NCBI RefSeq assembly: GCF_021917145.1
Contig: NW_025813735.1
Location: 186,001 to 250,000 of the forward strand
Source of the DNA: Hypomesus transpacificus
Lineage: Eukaryota > Chordata > Actinopteri > Osmeriformes > Osmeridae
DNA: 64,000 nt
Direction of reading: 5' to 3'
In this document: in pieces, positions 44,001 through 57,877 of the stretch
Position numbering within the stretch: position 1 is the stretch's first letter
How the letters are laid out: every line of letters begins with the position of its first letter
Notes under the pieces: model-generated
Database searches by the model: none
What the model was told of the DNA's origin: nothing
Seen by the model: the letters and a program-made list of their open reading frames with translations, nothing else
Made by a program: the position numbers and the translations under genes

Positions 44001-47000
44001 CTGAATGCCCAGACGCCCGTAGTCATTGTCCACAGCGACGGCCCCGACCCAGGACCAGCTAAAGCGCTGAGCGAGCCGGGCCATGGTCCGGGCCTGGAAC
44101 ACGTCACTGGGGATGGTTCTGAAGAAGTTGGGGTACCGACTTCTGTCGCTGAGACAGGGGCAGCTGGCCTGGTAGCTGATCTGGAGGAATTGCAAGAACA
44201 GCACAAAAAAAAATGTTTACGTTTATTTAGTTAAATACCTACAGCGTGCAGTCATCTGTTTTACTTTCTCAAAAATCATATCAACATAAAGATGTATTAT
44301 TTTCGAAGACACTTTTACCCAAAGTGACGGTCAGTGGGTATTTAAATGTGGAAACTTGATCTGCAGTAAAACGCAGTTCCACTGAAATAAGCCCATCGTG
44401 TCTGGATCACAGGGCTATTCTCCAGGGGTTGCTGAGTGTGTGTCCTCGCCACAGGCATAGAGAGAGGCCCCAGAGCGTGTGAGTGTGTGTGAGTGTGTGT
44501 CCTCACCACTGGTACAGAGAGAGGCCCCAGAGTGCTGGCGAGGATCATACTCTGAGTGGACGAGGCGTCGCCGATGACCAGAGACACAGAGTCTGCAGAT
44601 CGCCCATCTAGAGAGGAGTCAAATCAAATGAACCCTTATTTTTTAAGCCTTTTGTCACTAAGGGCTTCACACATTACTTCCATTGAACTGCACCTAAACC
44701 AACCTAGAACTCTTAAAGAAGACAAAGAAAAAATAGTTGTTTTTTTAGAGTTTTTGATTAAGTCAATTACACACAAAATAAAAAATAACATTACAAGGTA
44801 ATGCAGAATGTTCAATACCTTAACTGAAACCGCTGCACTGCTTTTTCTTTTGTACAATTTAATATTTTCCTTAAAAACAAATACAATAAATACTGTACAT
44901 TGTTTAAATTGTTGTAGTTGTTGGGGAAGCCTAAAAATCAAGCATTTATTTCCCCAAACTCTGTTAATGTGTATATGACGATGCATTTAAACAGATCCAC
45001 TCTCTCAAGACAGAAACATACCTGCAGATTTTCCCGCTTGTGCTCCACACTGCGGGCTCCTCCCTGCTACCAGAGACAGCGCCCCTCGGAGGCACCAGGG
45101 GTGCATGATGCAGCTATCCAGAATACGGTAGCCCAAACGCAGCCCCGGTAAAAGGAAGGGATCCCGGTTAATCTCATCCACCGCAAACACCATGGCGTGT
45201 GCCCATCTCATTTGCTGCCCCTGAAAACTGAAACCATGGCGATAAGTGTTGGGAACCGAGGGAGACTCAGATGCTTAACCGGCTTCACAAGGAGACGTTT
45301 GTTATTCTGAGGAGAAAACTTTGGAAAATATAGTCAAATAAATTTACTGAATTCTCGTCCGAAAGTGGATTAAGCACAAACATTTTGAAATCATGGTTTA
45401 TCATCCATGTATACATGAACAAATATTCTTGAATTAGAATGATGTCTGAGAAACCACATTATTTCACATTCATAATATGATGTTAGTCCTTGATAGTGTT
45501 TCAACTTATTATTTTACATGGATATTTTTTAACTGCTCCTTTTGTGTAAATAGTCCGTTTCCATGACATAACATGAGAATGCAGGAACTAAGTAAGAAAC
45601 TTCATTTAAGGTAAAAAATTATATATACTGTATATAAAATAAAAATAATACTGAAAAAATTATAACTTGTATATAACTAAAAGTACAGCTAAAATACTTA
45701 ATTCCCTGTTTATACACAATTGTAAACACACACATTTGACTAATAATTTAACAAATATAATTTTGTGCAATTTATCTGACAACTTCTGTAGATCAGTAGA
45801 AACAGTTTGTACTTTCCATGTCTGAATATAATGAATTCTGACAGCTTCTCGTTATTGACACACCACATTTACATTTATTCATTTAGCAGACGCTTTTATC
45901 CAAAGCAAACTTCCAAGAGAGAGCTTTACAAAAGTGCATAGGTCACTGATCATAAACAACGAGATAGCCCCAAAAACATTGCAGGTAGCCAAAACATGAA
46001 GCATACATTGTGAAAAGCAAATAAGTGCCAATAGGAAGAAACATAAGAGCATGTAGTTAAACAAATGACAAATTAAACAAGATGAACCTCAAAAGTGCGA
46101 GAGAGTACCTGTAGTGCTTTGAAAGGCAAATTATGACAAAAAGCGATATGACAATGAAGTCTCTGAGGATTTAACTAAATGAGCAGAATACACATAAAAA
46201 ATAATTATTCTAATGAAGACTTTCATAAAGAGGCAATGAAACAGCCCAGAGCTGGAAACGTCCTCACCAGAAAAACTATCAAATTAAAAGTAAAACATCA
46301 GAAATGTTATAATACCTGCTAAATTGTTGCTTTTGAAACCAATGGTTCGTAGGACAAAGGTTGCATTGTGAATTTCTTTATTTCTTTCAGAACTTTATGT
46401 TGTATTTGAGATTCTGCTGATCAACTGTCTCATAAGAGTTAACCCACTACAGTCTGATGTTGCACTTAACATATAGTAATAGTTCAGAAAATTGTACTTT
46501 GCACTGTGCCTGGTAAATACAATAGACATTTTATTCATTTAACGCTTTTTGTCCAAAATGACAGACAAATAATGCTTATTGAAATACACTGTCCCTCGAC
46601 TATGACTGTTCTGAGAACTCTGCACTTCTGTTCCTTGTTCTTCTACGGTACTTTCTTTTATACACTTTTCATACATCACTTTGGATGAAACATTACATTA
46701 CATTTATGCATTTAGCAGACGTTTTTATCCATCTGCTAAAATAATAAAACACAACATGTAAACCTGATGAGAAATCAGAACTTCAAACCTGATCTGATAT
46801 TTACCTGGCACAGGGTTGCAGGTCCAGGGGTGTAGTGAAGCGCAGGTCTGGGGCAGGAGGCTGGTTGTGGAAAGGGAAGAGTCCCCCAATCAGCACGTCC
46901 CCATCCTGGGAGAGGCTCCGGTGATCCAGCGCCTCCGACTGGTCCCACCGCGAGCACACAGTGGCCAGGACCACCTCCAGCCCCCAACCCCCTCTGCCCC

Positions 47001-47082
47001 CCACATCCCTGCCCACTGCCCACAGCAGCAGCAGGGGCATGGCTGAGTTCTGCCACCCAGAGATGAACCAGGACAGGAACAT
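41035..47082 (-). CDS. OlfC-G: complete family C olfactory receptor, duplicate of F
   Basis: Eleven exons, 5' to 3': 47082-46805, 45227-45022, 44607-44507, 44180-44001, 43748-43560, 43440-42955, 42868-42659, 42385-42262, 42145-41952, 41846-41565, 41469-41035. They join in phase to 894 aa. The structure is that of OlfC-F, with the same split second exon and the same two introns inside the seven-helix region. Differences: six residues fewer at the end of exon 2 ([12 protein letters not shown]), [10 protein letters not shown] in place of [10 protein letters not shown], and a C-terminus AKYQT because homology with F ends at the stop codon. Intron 1 is about 0.7 kb longer. Exon sequences are otherwise nearly identical, so the split is recent or maintained by conversion. 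Confidence 0.88.
42420..42556. repeat. MITE-derived tandem repeat in an OlfC-G intron
   Basis: Four copies of the same ~30-bp 'gggctcacgatacgataca' unit as at 33905-34035, one more than in F, ending 'gttgcacccctac'. Confidence 0.7.
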
Positions 47083-49010
47083 GGACTGTGCAGGACAGGC
47101 ATAGATATGAGTTCCTGTCAAGGGCAAGAGTGTGTTTTTATAATGACCATCGTGGCTGCAAAGGACAAAACAAGTTATTGAAACAGAAGCCCCTCAAAAA
47201 CACCTCCCCCTAGAGAGAGGTGGCGTGATACTCTGTGACGTGTGTGTGTGTGTGTGTGGGGAGTGTGTGAGAGGCTAAAGTGTGTTTGAGAGGTGTGTGT
47301 ACAGTCTGTGTTACAGGTCTGTGTGTGTGTGTGTGAGAGAGTGTGCCACGTCTACAGCAACCCTAACCCAGGACACAGACACTAACCAGTAAACACACAC
47401 GATTACGGAGACGGAAAAACAGTGACTAAGAAGCCTGTGTTTTGTTCAAGTCACATGTCTCCGATTTTATTGCATTGGTAAGAAAACTCAGTAATCTGTG
47501 GAGGAATCATACAAAGAAGAGAGGATGAACTTAAACACACAAAACAAAAATAAAAAACTGCTCTTTTGTTTGTTCATCTAAAACCCTCGGTCTGCAACTG
47601 TCTCTCTATCGAAAAAAACAAACAAGTATTAATATTAGCCGCCTCTAGCATGAAACCTTATCAAAGTAAAAAGTTTTGATTACGCAAAAGAGGGGATATT
47701 GTTTTAGAGCTTGTTAAGAGCAAAAGCAGATCTGAGCAAGCATGTTGATGTACCATATAGTACTGTAGTGTATCCAATTGCAAGCATGTCTACATTCTGT
47801 TTTGCATCCATTGCAACTTGTCTTGTTCTGTGCAAAGCTAGTAGTACACAATTGTCTTATAGTTGGTGCATAGTCATGCTTGACATTTAACATGCAGAAA
47901 AACATAATCTTACAGTTTGTTCCTAACTAACAACTGGACTCTATGGAGAAAAAAAAAATTATGTCCAAATCAACACAAACTTACTAATAACATTCAAAAG
48001 AGAAGGAAGACTCAAGATCTCTGACCATGTTTGACTCCATTTTCAAAAAAGACCATTAGACTAAACAGACCTACATTAAACAATCCATCAGGTTTCCTAG
48101 TTTTTTTGCTCAATAGTAAATATACATGTTTGAACAGGAAACAGAACTACTGCAACAGGACAGCAACATGAACAATCAATGCAGGGCAGTACTGCCAATG
48201 TAGGACAGTTTTGCAGGAATCTGTTCCCAAAAACATTTCAAACACTGGATCAGAACAGACAGTATTTATACAGGTTACATTTACAGTAAGACTGGCAAAC
48301 CAGGAAGAGGATCTCCAACTGAAGTGCGTCCTCATTGGACAGGACGCACAGGAAGTACACGTTTTTCTCACACGTTTTTTACAGTCATTACCAGGAGGTA
48401 AGACTTAAGAACTGACAGTTACATTTGAAAGTAGGGGAACATTGTCTCTGTGTGATTTGACGGAAGTCGCCCAGTATCGTCAGAAGCCCACAGGATCCAA
48501 ACAACAGTTACATATTTCAATCAGTTCCATTTGGCTCACAAGGCATTGCTCAAGAATGTTTTTGATTTATGACAGTTGTCGAGTGAGTACTGAGTATTGT
48601 CGATGGTCATTTAGTCTACAGTGCTTATAGCAGGAGCTAAAATCAATATATGTAGGATGAGACAAAGCGATTGATTACCCATTAGCCTGTGTAATTTGTA
48701 GAAGTAAATGTTTTATGGTCAAGGGATCAGCTTTGGCTAACATATTGCATTACAAAGGATGACAAAATGAGTGGATTTACATCGACATAGTTGTCTAGAT
48801 TTAAGAAATGTTTATAACAAATTGTGTGATAATTTGGTTTTACAATTGTTGCCCTATTTAGTTTTGTTTTAAGAGTGCAGCAGTTAGCTACCATGACCTC
48901 TTAGCTAGTTTAAGGTCCTGTTACAGCAGCTAATGAGTCACCACTGGTCCCATGACAACCCAACTTCCACGTTGACATGACATAGTCGTCTCAACCGTGA
49001 CATATTCACC
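47083..49010. other. Region between OlfC-G and the phospholipase gene
   Basis: The first ~145 bp are the OlfC-G promoter, with the TATA box at 47136-47142 on the minus strand. Then (GT)n runs (47240-47340) and unique AT-rich DNA. Minus-strand sequence just below 49011 is probably the 3' untranslated region of the phospholipase C gene. An AATAAA on that strand lies at about 47465-47470. No additional gene recognised. Confidence 0.5.
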
Positions 49011-52000
49011 CTAGAGCCGGAGCAGGAAGTAGACCTCAGGCTCAGAGGAGGAGCAAGGGGAGTCGGAGGTCAACAGTGAGTCATCAGTGTAGTACTGGTC
49101 TCCATAGTGATCCCCGTATCCATGGCGCATGCTGGTGCACGCCCCCTCCGGCAGCCCCCGGGCTTCCAGGTGGTCCAGGTAGCCCCCGATGTAGGATCCG
49201 GTGGAGTGCCTGTTCACCGGGGGGTTCTGGGAAGCCGGCTTGTTACGCAGCACTACCCCTCCCATACTGCAGGGGGCGCCGTTCAGCGTCCCTCCCCGGG
49301 GCTTCAGGGCCTCCTGCTGCCTCTCGCGGGCGCGGCTGTTGATGTGACGCACCCTGCTCTGGCTGCGGGAGGAGAGCCGGCGGGAGAGGAGGGGCGGGGA
49401 GTCCTCATCCTCAAGACCTGGAGGGGAGATGGGGGGCTGGGGCTGGGGCTGGGACTGGGGCTGGGGCTGGGACTGGGACTGGGGCTGGGACTGGGGCTGG
49501 GACTGGTGCCAGGGTGGGAGGAGTTGGGGGAGTGACTGGGGCAGCCGGGGCGGCTGAGAGGGCTTGTCGCTGTCCTCCAGGCTCACCAGCCTCCTCAACT
49601 GCTCCGTGAGGCTATCTGCAGACGGGGGCCGCTTGCTAAGGCCCCCCAGGGGGCCCCCCCTCCTCCGCTCCCTCATGGACGGGGTAATGAAGCTACGGCT
49701 GATGATGTGGTACCTGCTCTGGAAGTTACACGAGATGTCCTCAGACGTCAGGTCGCCCAGGGACTTAGACTTGCAGGGGCTGGAAGCGATGGGGGGCCGG
49801 GGGGCCTCGGGCCCCGGCTGAGGACTAGGGGTCAGAGGGGGGCCCGTGTGTGTCTGTGGAAGGGGGTGTGGCTGGTTGTCTGTAGGGCTGTAGGGCTGGG
49901 TGTGTGCAGAGGCAGAGAGGAGGCAGCCGTAGTCTGTCTGACTGTGTGTAAGATCGCTGTCAGAGCTGGGGGAGTACAGGCCTCGCTCTCTGGACAGGCT
50001 CTCCTCCTGGACGCCTCCAGGCTTGTAGCTGTGTGGCTGGCTCAATGTCCTGCTGAACTGTCTACCGCCATTGGTCAGCTCCGCTCTGTCGTGGGGGGAG
50101 GGGCAGCTGGTGCGACATAGAGGGCTGGGATTGGTCGGTCTGGGGGCACGGGGGCGTCGGAAGGCGGAGTGCTGTGTGGCCAATGGGGCGTGGCCCGGGG
50201 AGGGCTGGAGTGAGGGAAGGCTGAGGGGGGAGGGGCAGAGGGGGCGTTGCGTCTGGGGAGTGTAGCGCAGCGGGAACTGGTGTTGGTGTGGGAGGTCTGG
50301 ATTGGAGCGGCTCTGCTGGTAGATGGCGTGGCGTTTGGTGGGGCTGGAGTGTCTCCAGGTCGGGGCGTGACGTGGCGACGCCACAGCCGTCTCTGACGGA
50401 TCCTCGTCCACGTTGACCTCCACCTCCATCAAACTACTTCCTGCCGAGTCCTGACACAACAGGAAGTGGTTCCCGTTCACGGAAGGGCGCGTGTGACTCC
50501 ATGTCACGCCCCACTCTCTCTCTAACCCCGGGACAGCATCCTCGTCCAGGTAGCTCTCCCCTGTCTCCTCCAGCACTCCCCTCCAGGTGGGGGAGCTCCC
50601 CCAGGGCTCTGTGGCTTCCGTACCCGGGAGAGGAGGCACTCTGATCGGGGAGGGACCCAGGCTGGCTGGGGGGGTGCTCTCTGCAGAGTCAGCCTGGATG
50701 TTCCTGATTGTCTGCTCCCTCAGGTTGTACACCGAGACGGGAGACAGCACCTCCTCGTCCAGGATGGTGTAGACTTCCTCCTGCTCCGTGGTCTCTGGGC
50801 TGGAGAAGAGAGGAGGGGGGCCACCAGGGGAGGCCGCCAGGGGGGGTTCGGAAGGAGAGAGGGCCTCCCGGTGACTCGTGGGGCTGGGCGTGTGAGCCGT
50901 CTTCTGAGGAGAGAAGCAGCCTGTAATTTTGTCGGTGTAGCTGGAGGTTTTGTTCGCCTTATGAGGAGAAAGGGGGTTCCCTGGGGTTCTGCGAGGCGAG
51001 GGGGGGTCCGGGGGGGTCTGGGTGGGGGTGCTGGAGCCCTGGAAACCATGGAGATGGAGGGGAAGAGGGCGGGGGGGAGGGGACGGGATGCCGAAGACGT
51101 GGCGGCCAGGGTTTCCTGTCGTCATGGCAAGGTCACTCCTGTCAGCGGTGAGATCAAACTGGCCAATCAGAGCGGAGATCGACCCGCAGGTGTCGCTGTC
51201 GTTGCCGATAGAGACGGCATCGATGAGTCGTGAGAGGGCGCTATCCTGCAAGGAGGCGGGGCTACGCAGGTCGGAGCGATCCACGTTGACAGGGGAGCGG
51301 GGGGGTGCTGAGGAGGAGGAAGGGGGAGGGGCAGCAGTGCGGAGGGTGGAGCTGTGATCGGTCTCTGGAGGAGGGGAGAAAACATGGCTGCCGTCTGTCT
51401 TAGCGGGGTCGCTATGGATACGCAACTTCCTCTGAGGAGAGCAGAGATCCTCGTCTCTCGTTGGTCCATTCAGCACTCTCTCCTCTCCCTCACCTCTTCC
51501 TGCTTCTCCACCAATCACCAGGTAGGATATCACGTCTGATTGGTCGGGCTCTCCGGTCCTATCTGTGGGGTGGGTGGAAGGGGTGGAGACTCTGGGTTGA
51601 AGAGAAGCAGATGATTGGATGAGGAGATCCAGGGAGGCGGATCTAGGCCAGTCCACGGGGCCGGTTCCTATGGAAACACAATCAACCAATGAGTGGTAGG
51701 GAAGTCGAGCAGATTGTTCCAATACGGCACGATGGACGTCAAGACAACCAACTGACACATTTCACCCAGCCAGCACAAGTCACCAACAGCAACACAAACG
51801 AATGGAATGTACCATCAAAACACAACAGAGAAAGGCGGGGTTGGGGAGCGGACCGGACCATGGAGCTGTGTAGGTCACAGAAGGAAACATGGATATTCAG
51901 GAGAGAGAGGACCAAATATGACGACTTAACCAAGACAGGAAGGGGACTTTATATGTTATAATTATACAGCAGATCTACTTTTGAGGTGCTTGTTAAGTCA

Positions 52001-55000
52001 AGTGAGATGAAGAATGTACGGCACACTGGAACAGGAGATGTTGAGGATGAGGCAACCTTAATAGGGTTAGGGATTACCTGCTGGAACCTGCTAGTCACTT
52101 CTCTACTACAGGGAACAGAGCAGAACAGAGCAGAGAAGGAAGGAAGAAGAAAGTTAAAGTCTGAAAGAGGAAGAAGCGAGTTTCTAGTGAAACACTGTCA
52201 TACAGTCTAGCTAAGGGCTCTCCAAACCCTGCTCCTGGAGAGATACCCTCCTGTAGGGTTACACTCCAACCTTGCACCTGGAGAGATACCCTCCTGTAGG
52301 GTTACACTCCAACCCTGCTCCTGGAGAGATACCCTCCTGTAGGGTTACACCCCAACCCTGCTCCTGGAGAGATACCCTCCTGTAGGGTTAAACTCCAACC
52401 CTGCTCTGTAATATTTCAAAGTCTCATTCTGATTGTTAGAGGACCATTAGAGGGTACCCACCTATGACAGTGTCTGTCCCCAGGTCCGGGTGCTGACTGG
52501 GGGAGCAGAGCGACAGCTGGCCCTGGAGCATCTTCTCTAGGGGCATGGAGAGCGGTCGATGGGTCAGGGAGGGTCGGGGTGGCGGGCCGCGTCTCTCCAC
52601 CCCCGCCGCCTCCCCTCCCGTCCCCGCCCCCTTCCTGTCTCTCCTGTCCGGCAAACAGGAAGTGACACTCCCCTTCCTGTCCGATACACAGGAAGTGACG
52701 CTCCCCTTCCTGTCCGACACACAGGAAGTGACGCTCCCCTTCCTATCCGAGGCGGAGGACGAGGCGCTGCCCTTCCTGTCCTTCCTGTCCGCGATGCAGG
52801 ACGACGACTCTGCGAGCACCATCTTGGTTTTCTTGCGACCCTTGGCGGGGGCACTGGCCGTGCGGCGCAGGAGCTGGTCACTAAGAGAACGCTTCCTGGG
52901 GGTGGAGCTTGAGTTGGTGTCAACAGAGGATTTGGAGGCGCGGTTGAATAGACCCCGGATGCCTCGCAGCTGACGACCCTGGAGGGGGGAGAGGAGGAGG
53001 GAGAAGAGGAGGAGGCCGGATAGAAGGAGGAGAGGAGGCAGGATTAGTATTCATAGATGGGTTACAGTCCATCACCTGTACAGGTGGGCTCAGTAACTCT
53101 CCTCTAAGACGACATCAAGACGCAAGCAGGAAACACAAAGACTGTGACGCTCTGCACGTACACACGTAACCCAGTCACCAGGAAACACAAAGACTGTGAC
53201 GCTCTGCACGTACACACGTAACCCAGTCACCAGGAAACACAAAGACTGTGACGCTCTGCACGTACACACGTAACCCAGTCACCAGGAAACACAAAGACTG
53301 TGACGCTCTGCACGTACACACGTAACCCAGGTAACCCAGTCACCAGGAAACCTTCTTCATGCAGAGCAGGAACATGTTTACACCCACAATAAAACAACAC
53401 ATTTCCTTTTCCTGTCAACAGCAGGCATGGAACTGTACATCATGACAAACATCAGCCCCTAGATGGCGCCACCAGCCAGACGCCACACACCAGTCAGGCA
53501 ACACTACAACTTCCTGATGTACAGCACCACAACATCAACATGAAGTCACAAAACAAACAAACAGCCTGCAGGACAGTTCACCAGGACCCACCCCCGGGAC
53601 ACAACAACAACACAACAACAAAACAGTTGACATGGTGACACAGTTGACATGGTGACACTGTGGTCACATCTCCTCCAGCAGCCTCCGCTCTGGAGGCTCA
53701 TGCTTGGAGGACATGCAGCACAGGCCGATACCTTGTTGGATCCTAGAAAGTGCATTATGGTGAAGCTGGGGTTCAGGACAAGGGGACTCCACTGGAGACA
53801 AACAGGGAGAGACAGAGCTCAACTTAGAGCACAGGGAGAGAGCAGAGCTCAGCTTAGAGCATAGGGAGAGAGCAGAGCTCAACTTAGAGCACAGGGAGAG
53901 AGCAGAGCTCAGCTTAGAGCACAGGGAGAGAGCAGAGCTCAGCTTAGAGCACAGGGAGAGAGCAGAGCTCAGCTTGAGCACAGGGAGAGAGCAGAGCTCA
54001 GCTTAGAGCATAGGGAGAGAGCAGAGCTCAGCTTAGAGCACAGGGAGAGAGCAGAGCTCAGCTTAGAGCACAGGGAGAGAGCAGAGCTCAGCTTGAGCAC
54101 AGGGAGAGAGCAGAGCTCAGCTTAGAGCATAGGGAGAGAGCAGAGCTCAGCTTAGAGCACAGGGAGAGAGCAGAGCTCAGCTTAGAGCACAGGGAGAGAG
54201 CAGAGCTCAGCTTAGAGCACAGGGAGAGAGCAGAGCTCAGCTTAGAGCACAGGGAGAGAGCAGAGCTCAGCTTAGAGCACAGGGAGAGAGCAGAGCTCAG
54301 TTTAGAGCACAGGGAGAGAGCAGAGCTCAGCTTAGAGCACAGGGAGAGAGCAGAGCTCAGTTTAGAGCACAGGGAGAGAGCAGAGCTCAGTTTAGAGCAC
54401 AGGGAGAGAGCAGAGCTCAGCTTAGAGCACAGGGAGAGAGCAGAGCTCAGCTTAGAGCACAGGGAGAGAGCAGAGCTCAGCTTAGAGCACAGGGAGAGAG
54501 CAGAGCTCAGCTTAGAGCAGCACCACAGGAGACAAACACAAAAAAATTATCCTCTGACTGTGGGGCTTATACTGTGCTGTGTTCCGAAGAGAGAGCGAGA
54601 AGGAGGGAGAGGGAGATATACAGAGAGAGAGAGAGAGAGAGAGAAAGAGAGGGAGAGAGAGAAAGAGATACAGAAATAGAGAGCAATAGAGAGATAGGCT
54701 AACACCACAGTAATGCTGGCTGGATGATGCCTCCTACCTTTCCATGGATGTCATGAACAGAGACGTGGATGAAGATGGAGGCCTCTGTCAGTCCCTCCAA
54801 GTAAACATGCCTGTATCCTGGGGAGGGAGGGAGGGAGGGAGGGAGGGGAGAGAGAGATAAGAGGAGGAGAACATAGATGAGTGACCTGACTCTAGCTGGG
54901 AGTTTAATATGGTGCTCATCCATGCCTCACTCCAAGCAAAACACACAGACACCTGTCAATTACAGAACTGTGTGTCCATGAGTGTGTGTGTGTGTGTCCA

Positions 55001-55002
55001 CC

Positions 55003-55034
<32 letters not shown>

Positions 55035-55048
55035 AGTATGTCCACCTG

Positions 55049-55083
<35 letters not shown>

Positions 55084-55214
55084 GTGTCCATGAGTGTGTG
55101 TGTGTCCACCTGTGTGTGTGTGTGTGTGTGGGAGTGTGTCCACCTGTGTGTGTGTGTGTGTGTGTGTGTCCACCTGTGTGTGTGTGTGTGTGTGTGTGGG
55201 AGTGTGTCCACCTG

Positions 55215-55247
<33 letters not shown>

Positions 55248-55298
55248 CCACCTGTGTGTGTGTGTGTGTGTGTGTGGGAGTGTGTCCACCTGTGTGTG

Positions 55299-55329
<31 letters not shown>

Positions 55330-55330
55330 C

Positions 55331-55367
<37 letters not shown>

Positions 55368-55493
55368 GTGAGTGTGTGTGTGTGTGTCCACCTGTGTGTG
55401 TGTGTGTGTGGGAGTGTGTCCACCTGTGTGTGTGTGTGTGTATGCGTGTGTGTGTGTGTGTGTGTGAGTGTGTGTGTGAGTGTCCACCTGTGT

Positions 55494-55524
<31 letters not shown>

Positions 55525-55631
55525 GGAGTGTGTTCATCCATTCTTGTAGCTGTGTGTCTGTTAACCTCAGAAGCAGGCAGACACTTCTCAAGGTTAGAGA
55601 GTCAGGACACACACTCACAGCCCTGCGTGTG

Positions 55632-55675
<44 letters not shown>

Positions 55676-56397
55676 ACAGACCTGGCATGAGACTGCTGAA
55701 GGCGATGGTCCGCTGGCCTACGAAGTCTCGACCAATAGGATCGTGGTCCCAGACCAGGAAGCGCACCATGGCAATCTCAGCCATGTGGAGGGTGAAGGAC
55801 AGGGTCTCCTCCCACACAGGGTTAAAACCTGCCGCACACACACAGATAGATATAGATATACACACACACACAGATAGATATAGATATATATACACACACA
55901 CACAGATAGATACACACACACACACACAGAGACACACACACAGTTTTAGACACCACACTGACACATGTTTTAGCGTTCTGGAAGTATTGAGCAAATGAGG
56001 TATTTCATGGATGGCTACCCTCTCCACAGTCATCTAATAACCCTGCTGTTCTCCAGAGCACTGTGACCTTTCCCTCTCCTCTCCCCTGCCACGGGCCCTC
56101 TTCCCTGGGGACAGGGCTGGCAGTACCCCCCTGGTCTGCCCTGGTCTCCTGGAGTGTGTGAGTGTGTGTGTGAGAGAGTCTGAGTGAGTGTGTGTGAGTG
56201 TGTGTGTGAGAGAGTCTGAGTGAGTGTGTGTGAGTGCGAGTGTGTGTGTGTCTGACCGTTGTCGTCCACCACCCTAGTCTGCTCCTTGCAGCAGTCCACT
56301 GGCAGGCCGATGATCTCCACCTCCACAAAGGGATCAATAATCTGAATATAAGAGAGAGACAGACATACAGAGAGAGACACAGAGAGACATACAGAGA

Positions 56398-56431
<34 letters not shown>

Positions 56432-56877
56432 CAGACAGAGAGAGACAGAGAGAGACAGAGAGAGAGAGAGATAGAGACAGAAAGCATGTCAAATATGAGT
56501 TAGTTGGTCTTGGGAGTGACAGCTGAACAGACGCGGTTTCTCTCATTCTGGATAATCATGTAGAACTCAGCTGTGTGTGTATGCATTATTACAGCTCGAA
56601 CATTTTGGTGTGTGTGTGTGTGTGCACCTCTCCCCGGTCACCCAGCATCGAGTCAGGAGGTTTGGGCAGCTGCTGTCCACTAATGATCTTGAGGATGAGC
56701 TGCTTCTTGGGGCAGGCTGGGAGGGGGTCGTCACTGCAGGGGTTGAAGGAGCCTGAGAGAGACACACACACCACACACACACACAGCCAGGAGAACACTT
56801 CAGTCTGTGGAACTTTCCTGACCAACTCTTCAACCCTCCCCCCTCCTCCACCATGTGTGTAGTTGATATAGTGTGTA

Positions 56878-56909
<32 letters not shown>

Positions 56910-57795
56910 CATACTGCACCATTGCACATGGTGGGGGGTTTGAGGACGTAGCCTGAGTTTCCGTTCACCAGGAACTTGGAGCGGTTCAGCTGCATCATCC
57001 GTCCCTCCGTCTGGTAGTTCAGAGCCACTGGAGAACACATCACCCACTCATCACCCTGTTCACCCCCTCATCACCCTGTTCACCCACTCATCACCCTGTT
57101 CACCCCCTCATCACCCTGTTCACCCCCTCATCACCCTGTTCACCCCCTCATCACCCTGTTCACCCAGACAGCACCTCCCAGACCAGGTCACCAATCAGAC
57201 AGCACCTGCCAGACCAGGACACCAATCAGACAGCACCTGCCAGACCAGGTCACCAATCAGACAGCACCTGCCAGACCAGGTCACCAATCAGACAGCACCT
57301 GCCAGACCAAGTCACCAGGCCTCTCACCCAACCAGGAATGACCACAGCGAGACGGACAGCTGTCTCACCCAGTTGGCAGCCGATGTTCCAGTAGAGCTGG
57401 GGGTTGAAGTTGGAGGAGTCGATGCGGTAGGCAGAGGGGTAGATACGAGACAGCTGCCTCTGGTTGAAGCACAGCAGGTTCTCAGCTCTGTGGCTGATCA
57501 GAGACTGGGCTCGTGTCTCGCTGAATGACAGGACGTCCCCTGGAGTCCCTGAGGATGACAGGAAGAGGAGGAGCTGAGAGGAGGAGGAGCTGAGAGCAGG
57601 AGGAGCTGAGAGCAGGAGGAGGAGGGAGGACCACTGGAGGGAGTGTCCCAGATAGGGAGAGTGTGTGGGAGAGTGATTGTGTGTGTGTGAGTCACCTTCG
57701 TCCAGGCTGTCCTGAGAGGCTACAGAGTTGGTGAACACCACCAGGTCTGACAGATCTCTGCTGAGCTTGATGGTCTTTCTCTTCCTCCCACCCCT

Positions 57796-57877
<82 letters not shown>

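Noticed and set aside
51668-51758. Open frame extending the last PLC-eta exon upstream
   Set aside because: It is intron read-through. An acceptor at 51668-51669 joins in phase to the exon ending at 52462.
54916-55669. Long Cys/Val- or Thr/His-rich open frames
   Set aside because: Translations of a (GT)n array in several frames, with no protein-like composition.
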